Assembly: GCA_905206455.1 (NCBI GenBank)
Contig: CAJLHL010000025.1
Span: forward strand, 1 to 24,709
Direction of reading: 5' to 3'
DNA from: an uncultured Eubacteriales bacterium
GTDB lineage: Bacteria > Bacillota > Clostridia > Peptostreptococcales > Anaerovoracaceae
Length of the DNA: 24,709 bases
Shown here piece after piece: positions 5,303 to 13,111 of this stretch. The position numbers were made by a program, and so were the translations under genes. Each line of letters opens with the position of its first letter. The first letter of the stretch is position 1. A model generated the notes under the pieces. That model made no database searches. It had not been told where the DNA came from and was given only the letters and a program-made list of their open reading frames with translations.

Positions 5303-7924
5303 ATGAAGCCATACTATCAGATGGGCTCAGAAGAGGTGCGCCGCCATATCAACGGATCGGCCCAGCCGCTGAGCGCAGAACAGATAAAGGCGAATCAGGA
5401 GAAATACGGTCCCAATGAACTGGCCGAGGGGAAGAAAAAGAGCATTCCGGTCATTTTTCTCGAACAGTTCAAAGATTTTCTCGTCATCATCCTGATTGCG
5501 GCGGCAGTTGTCTCAGGCTTTCTGGGCGATTTTGAGAGCACCCTGGTCATTTTGGTGGTCATTACCATAAATGCGATTCTGGGTACCGTACAGACGGTAA
5601 AAGCTGAAAAATCACTGGACAGTCTGAAACAGATGTCGGCGCCGACAGCTAAAGTTCTCCGTGGCGGAATTATCGTTGAGATTCCCGGCAGGGAAGTCAC
5701 AGTAGGCGATGAAGTCCGCATCGAAGCGGGAGACTGTATTCCCGCTGACGGACGGATTCTCGAAAATGCCAGTCTGAAAGTGGACGAGAGCGCTCTGACC
5801 GGAGAGAGCCTGGGTGTGGAAAAAGAAATCGAAACCATCGACGGGGATGTTCCTCTGGGAGACCGGAAAAATATGGTCTACTCGGGAAGCTTTGTTACTT
5901 ACGGAAGAGGTTCGTTTTTAGTGACAGACATCGGAATGCAGACGGAGATGGGGAAAATCGCTCAGCTGCTGAAGACGACTTCGGAAAAAAAGACTCCGCT
6001 TCAGATCAATCTGGATAAGTTCGGTCAGAAGCTGTCGATTCTGATTCTCGTATTCTGCGGAATTCTCTTCGGAATCAATGTGATACAGGGCGCATCGGTG
6101 GGCGATTCTTTCATGTTTGCTATCGCTCTGGCGGTCGCGGCGATTCCGGAAGCGCTGAGCTCCATCGTTACGATCGTATTGTCTTTCGGTACGCAGAAGA
6201 TGGCCAAAGAGGGGGCCATCATACGAAAACTGCAGGCAGTCGAAGGGTTAGGGAGCGTTTCCGTCATTTGTTCGGATAAGACGGGTACGCTGACGCAGAA
6301 CCGGATGACAGTAGAGCATTATTACACGGAAGGAAGCGTGATCGAAGCCGGAGAGATCGATGTGGAAATACCGGTTCAGAAACAGATGCTTCGTTACAGC
6401 ATTCTCTGCAACGATTCCACGAATATCAACGGTGAGGAGATAGGGGATCCCACCGAGACGGCCATGATCAATCTGGGGGATGATCTGGGCGTTCCGGCGC
6501 AGCGGGTAAGAGGGGTTTATCCGAGGCTTTCCGAGGTGCCGTTTGACAGCGACCGGAAGCTCATGTCCACATTCCATCATCTGAAGGACGGCTTTACGAT
6601 GATTACAAAGGGCGCGGTGGACGTCCTTCTCCGAAATACCGTATCGATTCAGAAGGACGGTGCGGTACAGCCGATTACAGCGGAGGATGTCCGCCGGATC
6701 GAAGAACAGAATATGGAATTTTCTCGTCAGGGTTTAAGGGTATTGGGAATTGCATATAAAAAATTTGACGAAGAACGGACGATCAGTACAGAAGACGAAA
6801 AAGATTTCATATTTCTCGGTCTCATCGCGATGATGGATCCTCCGCGGATCGAATCGAAAGCGGCGGTAGCTGAATGTATCGAAGCGGGAATCCGGCCGGT
6901 GATGATCACGGGAGACCACAAGGTGACGGCGTCGGCAATCGCGAAACGTATCGGTATTCTGAGGGAGGAATCAGAAGCCTGTGAGGGAGCTGTAATCGAC
7001 GGCATGAGCGATGAGGAACTGAAAGATTTCGTAGAGGGAATCTCGGTTTACGCCAGGGTTTCTCCAGAGCATAAGATCAGGATCGTAAGAGCCTGGCAGG
7101 ATAAGGGCAACGTGGTCGCTATGACGGGGGACGGCGTCAACGATGCTCCGGCGCTGAAACAGGCGGATATCGGCGTTGCTATGGGAATCACGGGAAGCGA
7201 AGTATCGAAGGACGCAGCTTCTATGGTGCTGACGGATGACAATTTCGCCACCATCGTCAAGGCGGTGGAAAACGGCAGAAATATCTACGCCAATATTAAG
7301 AATTCGATCTTATTCCTGTTGTCCGGCAATTTCGGAGGAATTCTGGCGGTGCTGTATGCCGCTGTCGCAGGGCTGCCGGTTCCGTTTGCGCCGGTACATC
7401 TGCTTTTTATCAACCTTCTGACCGACAGTCTGCCGGCGATCGCTCTGGGACTGGAGCCTCACTCTTCCGAGGTCATGAAGGAAAAGCCGCGTCCGCTGAA
7501 CGAATCGATTCTGACAAAGAATTTCCTCAGCAGGGTAGGAATCGAAGGATTCTGTATCGCGGCGGTTACCGTAGCGGCTTTCTGCCTGGGATACTATGGG
7601 GAAGGCGCCGTACTGGGCAGCACGATGGCGTTCGGAACGCTGTGCATTTCCAGACTGCTTCACGGCTTTAACTGTAAGTCTGAGGCGCCGGTGCTCTTCA
7701 AGAAACGCTTTTTCAATAACCGTTATCTCTTCGGCGCGTTTTTCGCCGGATTTGTTTTGATCAATCTCGTACTGATCATGCCGGGGCTTCAGGGACTGTT
7801 TAAGGTACAGACGCTCGATGTCATGCAGCTGATGACCGTGTGGGGACTGTCGCTTGCCAGCCTTCTGGTGATACAGATTCTCAAAGGAATACGGGTCCTG
7901 ATCAAAAGCGCGCGCAGCTCATAG
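5303..7924 (+). CDS. P2-type cation ATPase, probable Mn2+ (or Ca2+) exporter
   Basis: This 873-residue pump has the full layout of calcium-type P-type ATPases: an N-terminal cation-ATPase domain (1-70), actuator TGES at 166-169, membrane site PEAL at 282-285, phosphorylation site DKTGT at 325-329, and an MTGDGVNDAP hinge. A C-terminal helix carries NLLTDSLPA with the metal-binding Asn and Asp. The PEALSS variant, in place of PEGLP, is the form I recall for Mn-riboswitch-controlled pumps such as Lactococcus YoaB. The start at 5303 is chosen for GGAGG seven bases upstream and the homologous N-terminus; an in-frame ATG at 5204 lies inside the terminator hairpin and is rejected. The riboswitch strongly suggests manganese export when internal Mn2+ is high. 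Calcium transport is the alternative. Confidence 0.9.
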   Translation: MKPYYQMGSEEVRRHINGSAQPLSAEQIKANQEKYGPNELAEGKKKSIPVIFLEQFKDFLVIILIAAAVVSGFLGDFESTLVILVVITINAILGTVQTVKAEKSLDSLKQMSAPTAKVLRGGIIVEIPGREVTVGDEVRIEAGDCIPADGRILENASLKVDESALTGESLGVEKEIETIDGDVPLGDRKNMVYSGSFVTYGRGSFLVTDIGMQTEMGKIAQLLKTTSEKKTPLQINLDKFGQKLSILILVFCGILFGINVIQGASVGDSFMFAIALAVAAIPEALSSIVTIVLSFGTQKMAKEGAIIRKLQAVEGLGSVSVICSDKTGTLTQNRMTVEHYYTEGSVIEAGEIDVEIPVQKQMLRYSILCNDSTNINGEEIGDPTETAMINLGDDLGVPAQRVRGVYPRLSEVPFDSDRKLMSTFHHLKDGFTMITKGAVDVLLRNTVSIQKDGAVQPITAEDVRRIEEQNMEFSRQGLRVLGIAYKKFDEERTISTEDEKDFIFLGLIAMMDPPRIESKAAVAECIEAGIRPVMITGDHKVTASAIAKRIGILREESEACEGAVIDGMSDEELKDFVEGISVYARVSPEHKIRIVRAWQDKGNVVAMTGDGVNDAPALKQADIGVAMGITGSEVSKDAASMVLTDDNFATIVKAVENGRNIYANIKNSILFLLSGNFGGILAVLYAAVAGLPVPFAPVHLLFINLLTDSLPAIALGLEPHSSEVMKEKPRPLNESILTKNFLSRVGIEGFCIAAVTVAAFCLGYYGEGAVLGSTMAFGTLCISRLLHGFNCKSEAPVLFKKRFFNNRYLFGAFFAGFVLINLVLIMPGLQGLFKVQTLDVMQLMTVWGLSLASLLVIQILKGIRVLIKSARSS

Positions 7925-8090
7925 AGGCGGAGAACGCAGGGCTCCGGCGGCGGATTGCGGGCCGGTCCGCGCCGCTGGTCCGCCGGGATTCTGTCAAAGT
8001 TCCGGCGGAAAAAGCCGTCTGGGTCTGCAGGCGGATGAGGGCGTTCCGTGAAATATCATTGGAAAAAATCGAAAAATCCGCGAAGTCGTA

Positions 8091-8124
8091 TTGACATTCG
8101 TATACAGTGTGTTATTCTGTATAC
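8091..8124 (+). promoter_or_regulatory. Promoter overlapped by an 8-bp operator palindrome
   Basis: TTGACA (8091-8096), a 16-base spacer and TATTCT (8113-8118) form a plausible sigma-A promoter. An inverted repeat GTATACAG (8100-8107) / CTGTATAC (8117-8124) with 9 bases between covers the spacer and -10 box, which is where a repressor would sit. Half sites of the TGTATAC type occur with GntR-like regulators, but the regulator is not identified here. Confidence 0.65.
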
Positions 8125-8129
8125 AGAGC

Positions 8130-8173
8130 AAAGGAGTTCGAGGGCATTGGCCCGCGGACTCCTTTTTGTTTTT
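8130..8173 (+). terminator. Terminator directly after the 8091 promoter
   Basis: Stem AAAGGAGT/ACTCCTTT (8130-8137 with 8158-8165), with an inner GGGC/GCCC helix and a long T-rich tail. It begins almost at the predicted transcription start. The promoter would then make only a stub of about 50 nt unless termination is prevented. It may also end read-through from the upstream ATPase. Confidence 0.8.
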
Positions 8174-8185
8174 CTGTTTTTTCTT

Positions 8186-8200
8186 CGACGTGCGACGTCG
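8186..8200 (+). repeat. Palindrome CGACGT-GCG-ACGTCG upstream of amtB
   Basis: A perfect 6-bp inverted repeat with a 3-base centre lies between the terminator and amtB. It could be a protein-binding site or a short hairpin; the function is unknown. Confidence 0.4.
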
Positions 8201-8218
8201 GGGAAGATGGAAAAACAT

Positions 8219-8235
8219 CGGAATAATTTATTCCG
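8219..8235 (+). repeat. Palindrome CGGAATAA-T-TTATTCCG upstream of amtB
   Basis: A perfect 8-bp inverted repeat around a single base lies about 127 bases before the amtB start and is followed by GTTTT. The one-base centre makes an RNA hairpin poor but suits binding by a dimeric DNA-binding protein, so an operator for nitrogen control is the better guess. Confidence 0.5.
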
Positions 8236-8361
8236 GTTTTCATATTGTCGCATGAGGTTCGCGGTGAAAAAGACCGAACAGATCTGTGAACCCTGTGGAC
8301 AGCGAATTTCCTTATGGCCATAGAGAAGTTTTGCTGAGCGGAATTTAGGAGGGAATGAAAA

Positions 8362-9603
8362 ATGATAAGTGCAGGTAACACAGCCTTTCTTTTGATAGCT
8401 GTCACCTTTGTTTTCTTGATGACGCCGGGACTCGCGTTCTTTTACGGCGGATTGTCAAGAAGAAAGAATGTATTGAATACGATGATGTCGTCGATTTTTA
8501 TCATCGGTCTGGCATCGCTCATGTGGGTTATGATCGGTTATTCTCTGTCGTTTTCCGGGGATAACGGCGGGATTATCGGTACGCTGCAGGCTGTCGGTCT
8601 GAAAGGAATCGGCGCAGATCCCGGCGAGTATTCTGATTCTCTGCCGGCGCTTTTATTCGCTGCTTTTCAGATGATGTTTGCGATTATCACACCGGCGCTG
8701 ATTACCGGGGCAGTCGCGGGAAGAATGAAGTTCAAAGCGCTTTTTCTCTTTATCGCTGTCTGGTCTGTCATCGTCTATTATCCGATGGCTCATATGGTGT
8801 GGGGCGCCGGCGGATTTTTGGCGGAGATAGGTTCGGTGGACTTTGCCGGAGGCAATGTAGTACATATCAGTTCCGGCGTATCCGGTCTGGTGCTGGCGAT
8901 GATCCTTGGAAAGCGCAGCGGGTACGGACAGATCTCAGTACGGCCCCATAATGTGCCGTTCGTAGTTCTGGGAGCGTTTCTCCTCTGGTTCGGCTGGTTC
9001 GGCTTCAATGCCGGCAGCGCTCTGGCGGCGGACGGACTCGCGGTACACGCGCTGATGACGACAAATACTTCTGCGGCGGCAGGTATGCTCTCCTGGATGC
9101 TCATCGACGTGATCAAGACGGGGCGTCCGACTGTGATCGGCGCGTGCACCGGCGGCGTGATCGGTTTGGTGGCGATCACACCGGGAGCAGGATTTGTTCC
9201 GGTATGGAGCTCTGTCATCATCGGTCTGACTGTCAGCCCGATCTGCTATTTCGCAGTGGCTGTTTTAAAGAAAAAGTTCGGTTATGATGATGCTCTGGAC
9301 GCTTTCGGCTGCCATGGAATCGGCGGTATCTGGGGAGGTATCACCACAGGTATCTTCGCCGACAGCTCCATCAATCCAGTGGCTCGCTGGGATGGTCTGA
9401 TCTTTGGAGATTTCCATCTCTTTGCGGTTCAGATTGCGGGAATTCTGGTGACCATCGCAGTATCCGTCGCCGGAACGCTGATCTGCGCGGGAATCGTCCG
9501 TCTGTTTACGAAACTCAGAGCGGAAGAACACGATGAAAAAATCGGTCTGGACGCTGCAGAACACGGGGAATCCGCTTATCCGTCCTTCAACGGTCTCGAT
9601 TAA
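8362..9603 (+). CDS. amtB: Ammonium transporter AmtB
   Basis: This 413-residue membrane protein of the Amt/Rh family conducts ammonium into the cell. The two pore histidines are visible, His168 (NVVHISSGVSG) and His318 (DAFGCHGIGGIWGG), at the same numbers as in mature E. coli AmtB. The conserved Asp160 at the recruitment site, the N-terminal FYGGLSRRKNVLNT block and about eleven hydrophobic helices are also present. There is no clear cleavable signal peptide. AGGAGG precedes the ATG at good distance. glnK follows after 33 bases, the classic pair in which the PII protein plugs the transporter when nitrogen is plentiful. The upstream region carries palindromes that may be nitrogen-responsive operators. 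Confidence 0.97.
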   Translation: MISAGNTAFLLIAVTFVFLMTPGLAFFYGGLSRRKNVLNTMMSSIFIIGLASLMWVMIGYSLSFSGDNGGIIGTLQAVGLKGIGADPGEYSDSLPALLFAAFQMMFAIITPALITGAVAGRMKFKALFLFIAVWSVIVYYPMAHMVWGAGGFLAEIGSVDFAGGNVVHISSGVSGLVLAMILGKRSGYGQISVRPHNVPFVVLGAFLLWFGWFGFNAGSALAADGLAVHALMTTNTSAAAGMLSWMLIDVIKTGRPTVIGACTGGVIGLVAITPGAGFVPVWSSVIIGLTVSPICYFAVAVLKKKFGYDDALDAFGCHGIGGIWGGITTGIFADSSINPVARWDGLIFGDFHLFAVQIAGILVTIAVSVAGTLICAGIVRLFTKLRAEEHDEKIGLDAAEHGESAYPSFNGLD

Positions 9604-9636
9604 TGGATATTCTTTTGAAATATGGAGTGAAATGAT

Positions 9637-9999
9637 ATGAGAAAAATAGAAGCGATTATCAGAGAAGAAAAGATGCAGGATGTTCTGGACGCGCTCACGG
9701 CGGCAGAGATCACGGGAATCACGGTATACCAGGTCATGGGCTGCGGGACGCAGAAAGGCTGCATCGGTATCGTCAGAGGCCAGGAGGTCTATACGCAGAT
9801 TCTGCCCAAGATCAAGCTGGAGATTGTCGTATCCGATGAAGCCTGGGAAAAGACGGCTGTGGATGCCATTATGAAATCTGCCAATACCGGACATTACGGT
9901 GATGGGAAGATTTTCGCCTATGATCTGGATACTGTCATCCGCATCCGGACCGGCGAGCGCGGATATGATGCGATCAACGGTTCGAAAGTTGAAGAGTAA
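9637..9999 (+). CDS. glnK: PII nitrogen regulatory protein (GlnK type)
   Basis: This 120-residue trimeric signalling protein reads ATP/ADP and 2-oxoglutarate and blocks AmtB. The signatures are an N-terminal MRKIEAIIRE strand, GCGTQKGC at the base of the T-loop, LPKIKLEIVV, the B-loop TGHYGDGKIF and the C-loop VIRIRTGERG. The T-loop is unusual: RGQEVYTQ places Val at position 51, where enteric PII proteins carry the uridylylated Tyr, with a Tyr at 52. Standard uridylylation is thus doubtful, as in many Gram-positives. The start is supported by GGAGTG before the ATG. It is encoded right after amtB and is surely co-transcribed. A NifI-type role is less likely because the partner gene is amtB rather than nif. 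Confidence 0.93.
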   Translation: MRKIEAIIREEKMQDVLDALTAAEITGITVYQVMGCGTQKGCIGIVRGQEVYTQILPKIKLEIVVSDEAWEKTAVDAIMKSANTGHYGDGKIFAYDLDTVIRIRTGERGYDAINGSKVEE

Positions 10000-10138
10000 A
10001 AAATCTTTTAAGATTGTTCGCTGGTCCCGGAAAAAGAGATTTCTCAGAAAAGCCGGATGGAGGCAAAAGCTCGGAGAAGTCCGGGCGATACCGCACAAAC
10101 GAGAGATTGCACGGTATCGCGCCGTATCACAGAATGAG

Positions 10139-10178
10139 AAAACCGCGGCTTTCCATTTTTGGAAAGCCGCGGTTTTTT
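10139..10178. terminator. Bidirectional terminator between glnK and the ABC-F gene
   Basis: A perfect 16-bp stem, AAAACCGCGGCTTTCC (10139-10154) with its reverse complement (10161-10176), and a 6-base loop. A T tract follows on the plus strand (six T) and a TTTTCT tract on the minus strand. It would end both amtB-glnK and the convergent ABC-F transcript. Confidence 0.9.
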
Positions 10179-10372
10179 GTGCTTCTTTTCTTCGCAGGAC
10201 CTTCGCCTTGTACCTATTTCAGGAGGTCAGGCAATATGCGACATTTTCTCTCATAATATGTTATCGGAGCGGAAACAGTGAACTGATTCCGATGAAGAGC
10301 TCTGCTGCGAAAAGAGCGCGGTGAAACTGCCGAAGCCGGGGAAGTCCGGAGGGGAGAAAGCTCTGCATTTTG

Positions 10373-10395
10373 GCCGGCGCGTGATGCCGGCTTTT
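10373..10395 (+). terminator. Small GCCGGC hairpin with TTTT
   Basis: GCCGGC (10373-10378) pairs with GCCGGC (10386-10391) and is followed by TTTT on the plus strand only. It may block plus-strand read-through into the ABC-F gene as antisense. On the minus strand it would be a stabilising 3' hairpin just after the stop codon. Confidence 0.5.
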
Positions 10396-10396
10396 G

Positions 10397-11953
10397 TCAT
10401 ACGAGTTTTGTCGTCCACTGTGTACAGTCCCAGACATCGGTAGCGAGACCGCGGTAAAATTCGGGTTCGTGGCAGACCATCAGGATACTTCCCTTGTATG
10501 CGGATAATGCGCGAAAGAGTTCTTCTTTGGCGTCCTGATCCAGATGGTTGGTAGGCTCGTCCAAAAGAAGTACATTGGAGGGGCGGTTGATCAGCTTGCA
10601 CAGGCGCACTTTCGCCTGTTCTCCTCCGCTGAGAACTCGGACCTGACTTTCGATGTGTTTTGTAGTGAGACCGCATTTTGCCAGAGCGGACCGTACCTCG
10701 TACTGGGAATAAGACGGGAATTCTTTCCATATCTCTTCGATACATGTGGTGGTGATTCCCTGTTCTGTTTCCTGTTCAAAGTAGCCTATTTCCAGGAAAT
10801 CCCCCTGCGCGACGGAACCGGAAATAGGAGGGATAAGTCCCAGCAGGCTTCGAAGGAGTGTCGTCTTGCCGATTCCGTTGGCGCCGGTGAGGACGATTTT
10901 CTGACCGCGTTCCATCTCGATGCTGAGGGGTCTGCTCAGAGGTTCGTCATAGCCGATGATCAGATCTTTCGTAGTGAAGATATACCGGCCCGGCGTTCTG
11001 GAAATCTGAAAGTTGAATTCCGGCTTCGGTTTTTCCGCCGTCAGCTCGATGAGATCCATTTTATCCAGTTTTTTCTGACGGGACATGGCCATATTTCGCG
11101 TAGCGACCCGGGCCTTGTTGCGGGCTACGAAGTCTTTCAGACCGGCGATCTCTTTCTGCTGTTTGTCGTAAGCGGCTTTCAGCTGAGCGCGCTTGACTTC
11201 CCTTACTTTCATGAACTCGTCGTAATCGCCTACGTAGCGGCTGAATTCCTGATTTTCCATATGATAGATGATATTTATGACGCTGTTGAGGAACGGGATG
11301 TCATGGGAAATCAGGATAAACGCATTCTCATACTCGTTCAGATAACGTCTGAGCCATTCGATGTGCTGTTCATCAAGGTAGTTAGTCGGTTCGTCCAGCA
11401 GCAGAACGTCCGGTTTTTCCAGGAGCAGTTTGCCGAGGAGAACTTTTGTCCTCTGGCCTCCCGACAATTCGGTGACGTCCCGCTCGATGCCGATATCGGT
11501 CAGTCCCAGGGCTCTGGCGACTTCCTCCACCTTGGAGTCGATCAGATAGAAATCGTGGACTGTGAGCATATCCTGTATGACGCCCAGTTCCTCCAGATAG
11601 GTTTCCATCTGCGTCTCGTCCGCTTCTGACATCCGGTCGCAGATCGCCGTCATTTTTTCTTCCATTTCGAAGAGCCAGAGGAAGGCGGAGGTGAGAACGT
11701 CGCGGATTGTCATACCTTTTTTCAGCTCGGTGTGCTGGTCCAGGTAACCGATACGGACGTTTTTTGCCCACTCGATTCTGCCTTCGTCGGGCTGCAGTTT
11801 TCCGGTAATGATGTTCATGAAGGTCGATTTTCCTTCGCCGTTGGCTCCGATCAGGCCGATGTGTTCACCTTTGAGGAGACGGAAAGACACGTCGTTGAAA
11901 ATCGCACGGTCGCCGAAACCGTGGGAGAGATGTTCTACGGTTATGATGCTCAT
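10397..11953 (-). CDS. ABC-F family ATPase (ribosome-associated translation factor)
   Basis: This soluble 518-residue protein has two ABC ATPase domains and no membrane segments, the hallmark of ABC-F factors that act at the ribosomal E site. Domain 1 has Walker A GANGEGKST (36-44), signature LSGGQ (163-167) and LLLDEPTNYLD (184-194). A charged helical linker follows (about 238-320), and domain 2 has GANGIGKTT (357-365), LSGGE (441-445) and LLLDEPTNHLD (462-472). The start at 11953 (MSIITVEH) is chosen because AAGGAG lies just upstream and homologues begin there. The frame is open to an ATG at 12100, but that extension is not protein-like. Some relatives protect ribosomes from antibiotics and others are housekeeping; the sequence alone does not decide. 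It is divergent from sigK. Confidence 0.9.
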   Translation of the reverse strand: MSIITVEHLSHGFGDRAIFNDVSFRLLKGEHIGLIGANGEGKSTFMNIITGKLQPDEGRIEWAKNVRIGYLDQHTELKKGMTIRDVLTSAFLWLFEMEEKMTAICDRMSEADETQMETYLEELGVIQDMLTVHDFYLIDSKVEEVARALGLTDIGIERDVTELSGGQRTKVLLGKLLLEKPDVLLLDEPTNYLDEQHIEWLRRYLNEYENAFILISHDIPFLNSVINIIYHMENQEFSRYVGDYDEFMKVREVKRAQLKAAYDKQQKEIAGLKDFVARNKARVATRNMAMSRQKKLDKMDLIELTAEKPKPEFNFQISRTPGRYIFTTKDLIIGYDEPLSRPLSIEMERGQKIVLTGANGIGKTTLLRSLLGLIPPISGSVAQGDFLEIGYFEQETEQGITTTCIEEIWKEFPSYSQYEVRSALAKCGLTTKHIESQVRVLSGGEQAKVRLCKLINRPSNVLLLDEPTNHLDQDAKEELFRALSAYKGSILMVCHEPEFYRGLATDVWDCTQWTTKLV

Positions 11954-12035
11954 TCTGCTGTTTCTCCTTTTTGTATCTGTCCGCTGCATCTGTGATACAG
12001 GGAATGTTATCTGCGCCGCAGAGGAAGCGGGCCGG

Positions 12036-12061
12036 AAAAAGCTTCCGCCGGACTGCGGAAA
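12036..12061 (-). promoter_or_regulatory. Terminator-like hairpin in the ABC-F leader
   Basis: Read on the minus strand, TTCCGC (12060-12055) pairs with GCGGAA (12048-12043) across a 6-base loop, extendable by one wobble pair, and is followed by GCTTTTT. It lies about 90 bases before the ABC-F start in a leader that may begin near the TATAAT at 12177-12172. Attenuated leaders are common for antibiotic-responsive ABC-F genes. The stem is short, so this is tentative. Confidence 0.35.
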
Positions 12062-12220
12062 GGTTCTGCTTCTGAAATTGAAATCGGCGATTCTGCCCAT
12101 TTCTCTGATTCTGCGTCCAGTGCGGCCGCCAAGGAGGCTGCGCGTTTTCCGCAGACTTTTTAAAGTTTACCATTATAACTGCTTTCAAGTAAAGCACATA
12201 ATACAGAAAGGAGTTAATTC

Positions 12221-12925
12221 ATGAGTCTGTCTCTTCTTCTGTCCACAATTCTCCTGGGCTACCCTCTGATTTTTATGCCGTCGTATATCTCCGAGGGAAA
12301 TTCTTTTCCGAAACCTCTCAGTGCAAAAGAGGAGGCGGAGTATATAAAGAAACTGGAGGACGGTGATCCGAGCGCCAGAAATGTTCTGGTAGAGCATAAT
12401 CTGAGACTGGTGGCACACATCGCCAAGAAATACTCCAATACGGGAATCGACCCCGACGATATCATTTCCATCGGCACCATCGGTCTGATGAAATCCATCG
12501 AGACTTTTAAAGCGGGCAAGAGCGTGCGTCTGGGCACTTACGCGGCGCGCTGCGTGGAAAACGAAATTCTGATGTGGCTGAGAAAATCAAAGAAAGAACG
12601 GGCGGAAATTTCGATCAACGAACCTATCGGTTCCGACAGAGAGGGAAATGAGATCAGTTTTAACGATATCCTCGGTACGGATGGCAGCGAAATCTCGGAG
12701 GGGATTGAAAAGAGCGTTCAGAAAAAGGAACTTTACGATGCGGTTCAGAATAAACTTCGGGAGAGAGAGAGAATCGTACTTATCAAACGTTACGGACTTT
12801 TCAATCAGGAGAGTATGACGCAGCAGGAAGTTGCGGACGAATTGAACATCAGCCGTTCGTACGTGTCGCGTATCGAAAAAAAGGCCATCGGTAAGCTGAG
12901 AGAATGTTTCAGTCTTTACGAATAA
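12221..12925 (+). CDS. sigK: Sporulation sigma factor sigma-K (pro-sigma-K)
   Basis: This 234-residue sigma-70-family factor would direct late mother-cell gene expression during sporulation. It begins with a hydrophobic pro-sequence, MSLSLLLSTILLGYPLIFMPS, followed by YISEGNSFPKPLS. This lines up with the B. subtilis pro-sigma-K cleavage region (Ser-Tyr, then a FPQPLS-like motif). Region 2 contains EHNLRLVAHIAKKY and DIISIGTIGLMKSIETF. Region 4 ends in a helix-turn-helix, TQQEVADELNISRSYVSRIEKKA. Sigma-E is the main alternative, but the pro-sequence and the SRSYVSRIEK ending favour sigma-K. There is no adjacent spoIIGA. The reading frame is intact, so no skin-type element interrupts it. The ATG is preceded by AAAGGAG. 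It implies a spore former with membrane-protease processing. Confidence 0.88.
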   Translation: MSLSLLLSTILLGYPLIFMPSYISEGNSFPKPLSAKEEAEYIKKLEDGDPSARNVLVEHNLRLVAHIAKKYSNTGIDPDDIISIGTIGLMKSIETFKAGKSVRLGTYAARCVENEILMWLRKSKKERAEISINEPIGSDREGNEISFNDILGTDGSEISEGIEKSVQKKELYDAVQNKLRERERIVLIKRYGLFNQESMTQQEVADELNISRSYVSRIEKKAIGKLRECFSLYE

Positions 12926-13111
12926 ATTTTTCATTCCGCGGGGGCGATTGAAAAGCGGCAGACTGGTAAATAATGAATTATGAAGAAACTCTGAAAATTT
13001 TATAATATATGATTTCATTTATTGTGAAGTGTATTGAATGATGTTAAAATTGTAATAACTGACCGGATAATCACTATTTTAGACAATCCGAAATGAGAGA
13101 GGTTAAGACAT

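Larger units (their letters stand above)
7925..8361 (+). other. Intergenic region upstream of amtB, regulatory but no gene
   Basis: No gene is supported in these 437 bases. The first part is GC-rich, with CCGGCGG at 7944-7950 able to pair with CCGCCGG at 7980-7986 around an inner hairpin, but with no T tract. Then come a promoter with overlapping operator (8091-8124), a terminator (8130-8173), two further palindromes (8186-8200 and 8219-8235) and about 120 bases of leader before amtB. Short open frames on both strands lack ribosome binding sites. Confidence 0.7.
10000..10396 (+). other. Convergent intergenic region between glnK and the ABC-F gene
   Basis: No gene is supported in these 397 bases. 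They contain a GATACCG/CGGTATC inverted repeat (10087-10093, 10112-10118), a strong bidirectional terminator (10139-10178) and a smaller GCCGGC hairpin near the end of the ABC-F gene. A six-residue open frame with an AGGAGG site (10236-10256) is present but has no promoter or downstream gene in its direction. Confidence 0.7.

Noticed and set aside
7944..7986. GC-rich hairpin just after the P2-type ATPase considered as a terminator
   Set aside because: It has no T tract; the real terminator is more likely the one at 8130-8173.
10000..10140. GATACCG/CGGTATC repeat after glnK considered as a small RNA
   Set aside because: No promoter, a long unpaired loop and no recognised RNA class; too weak to annotate.
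10236..10256. Six-residue open frame (MRHFLS) with a strong AGGAGG site, considered as a leader peptide
   Set aside because: No convincing promoter before it and no plus-strand gene after it; it lies in the 3' region of the convergent ABC-F gene.
10544..11629. 361-codon plus-strand open frame inside the ABC-F gene
   Set aside because: Antisense to a clear two-domain ABC-F ATPase and without a recognisable domain.
11954..12100. 49-residue N-terminal extension of the ABC-F protein
   Set aside because: The first ABC domain begins normally at the internal ATG at 11953 with AAGGAG before it; the extension looks non-coding. It is kept only as a possible leader reading frame.
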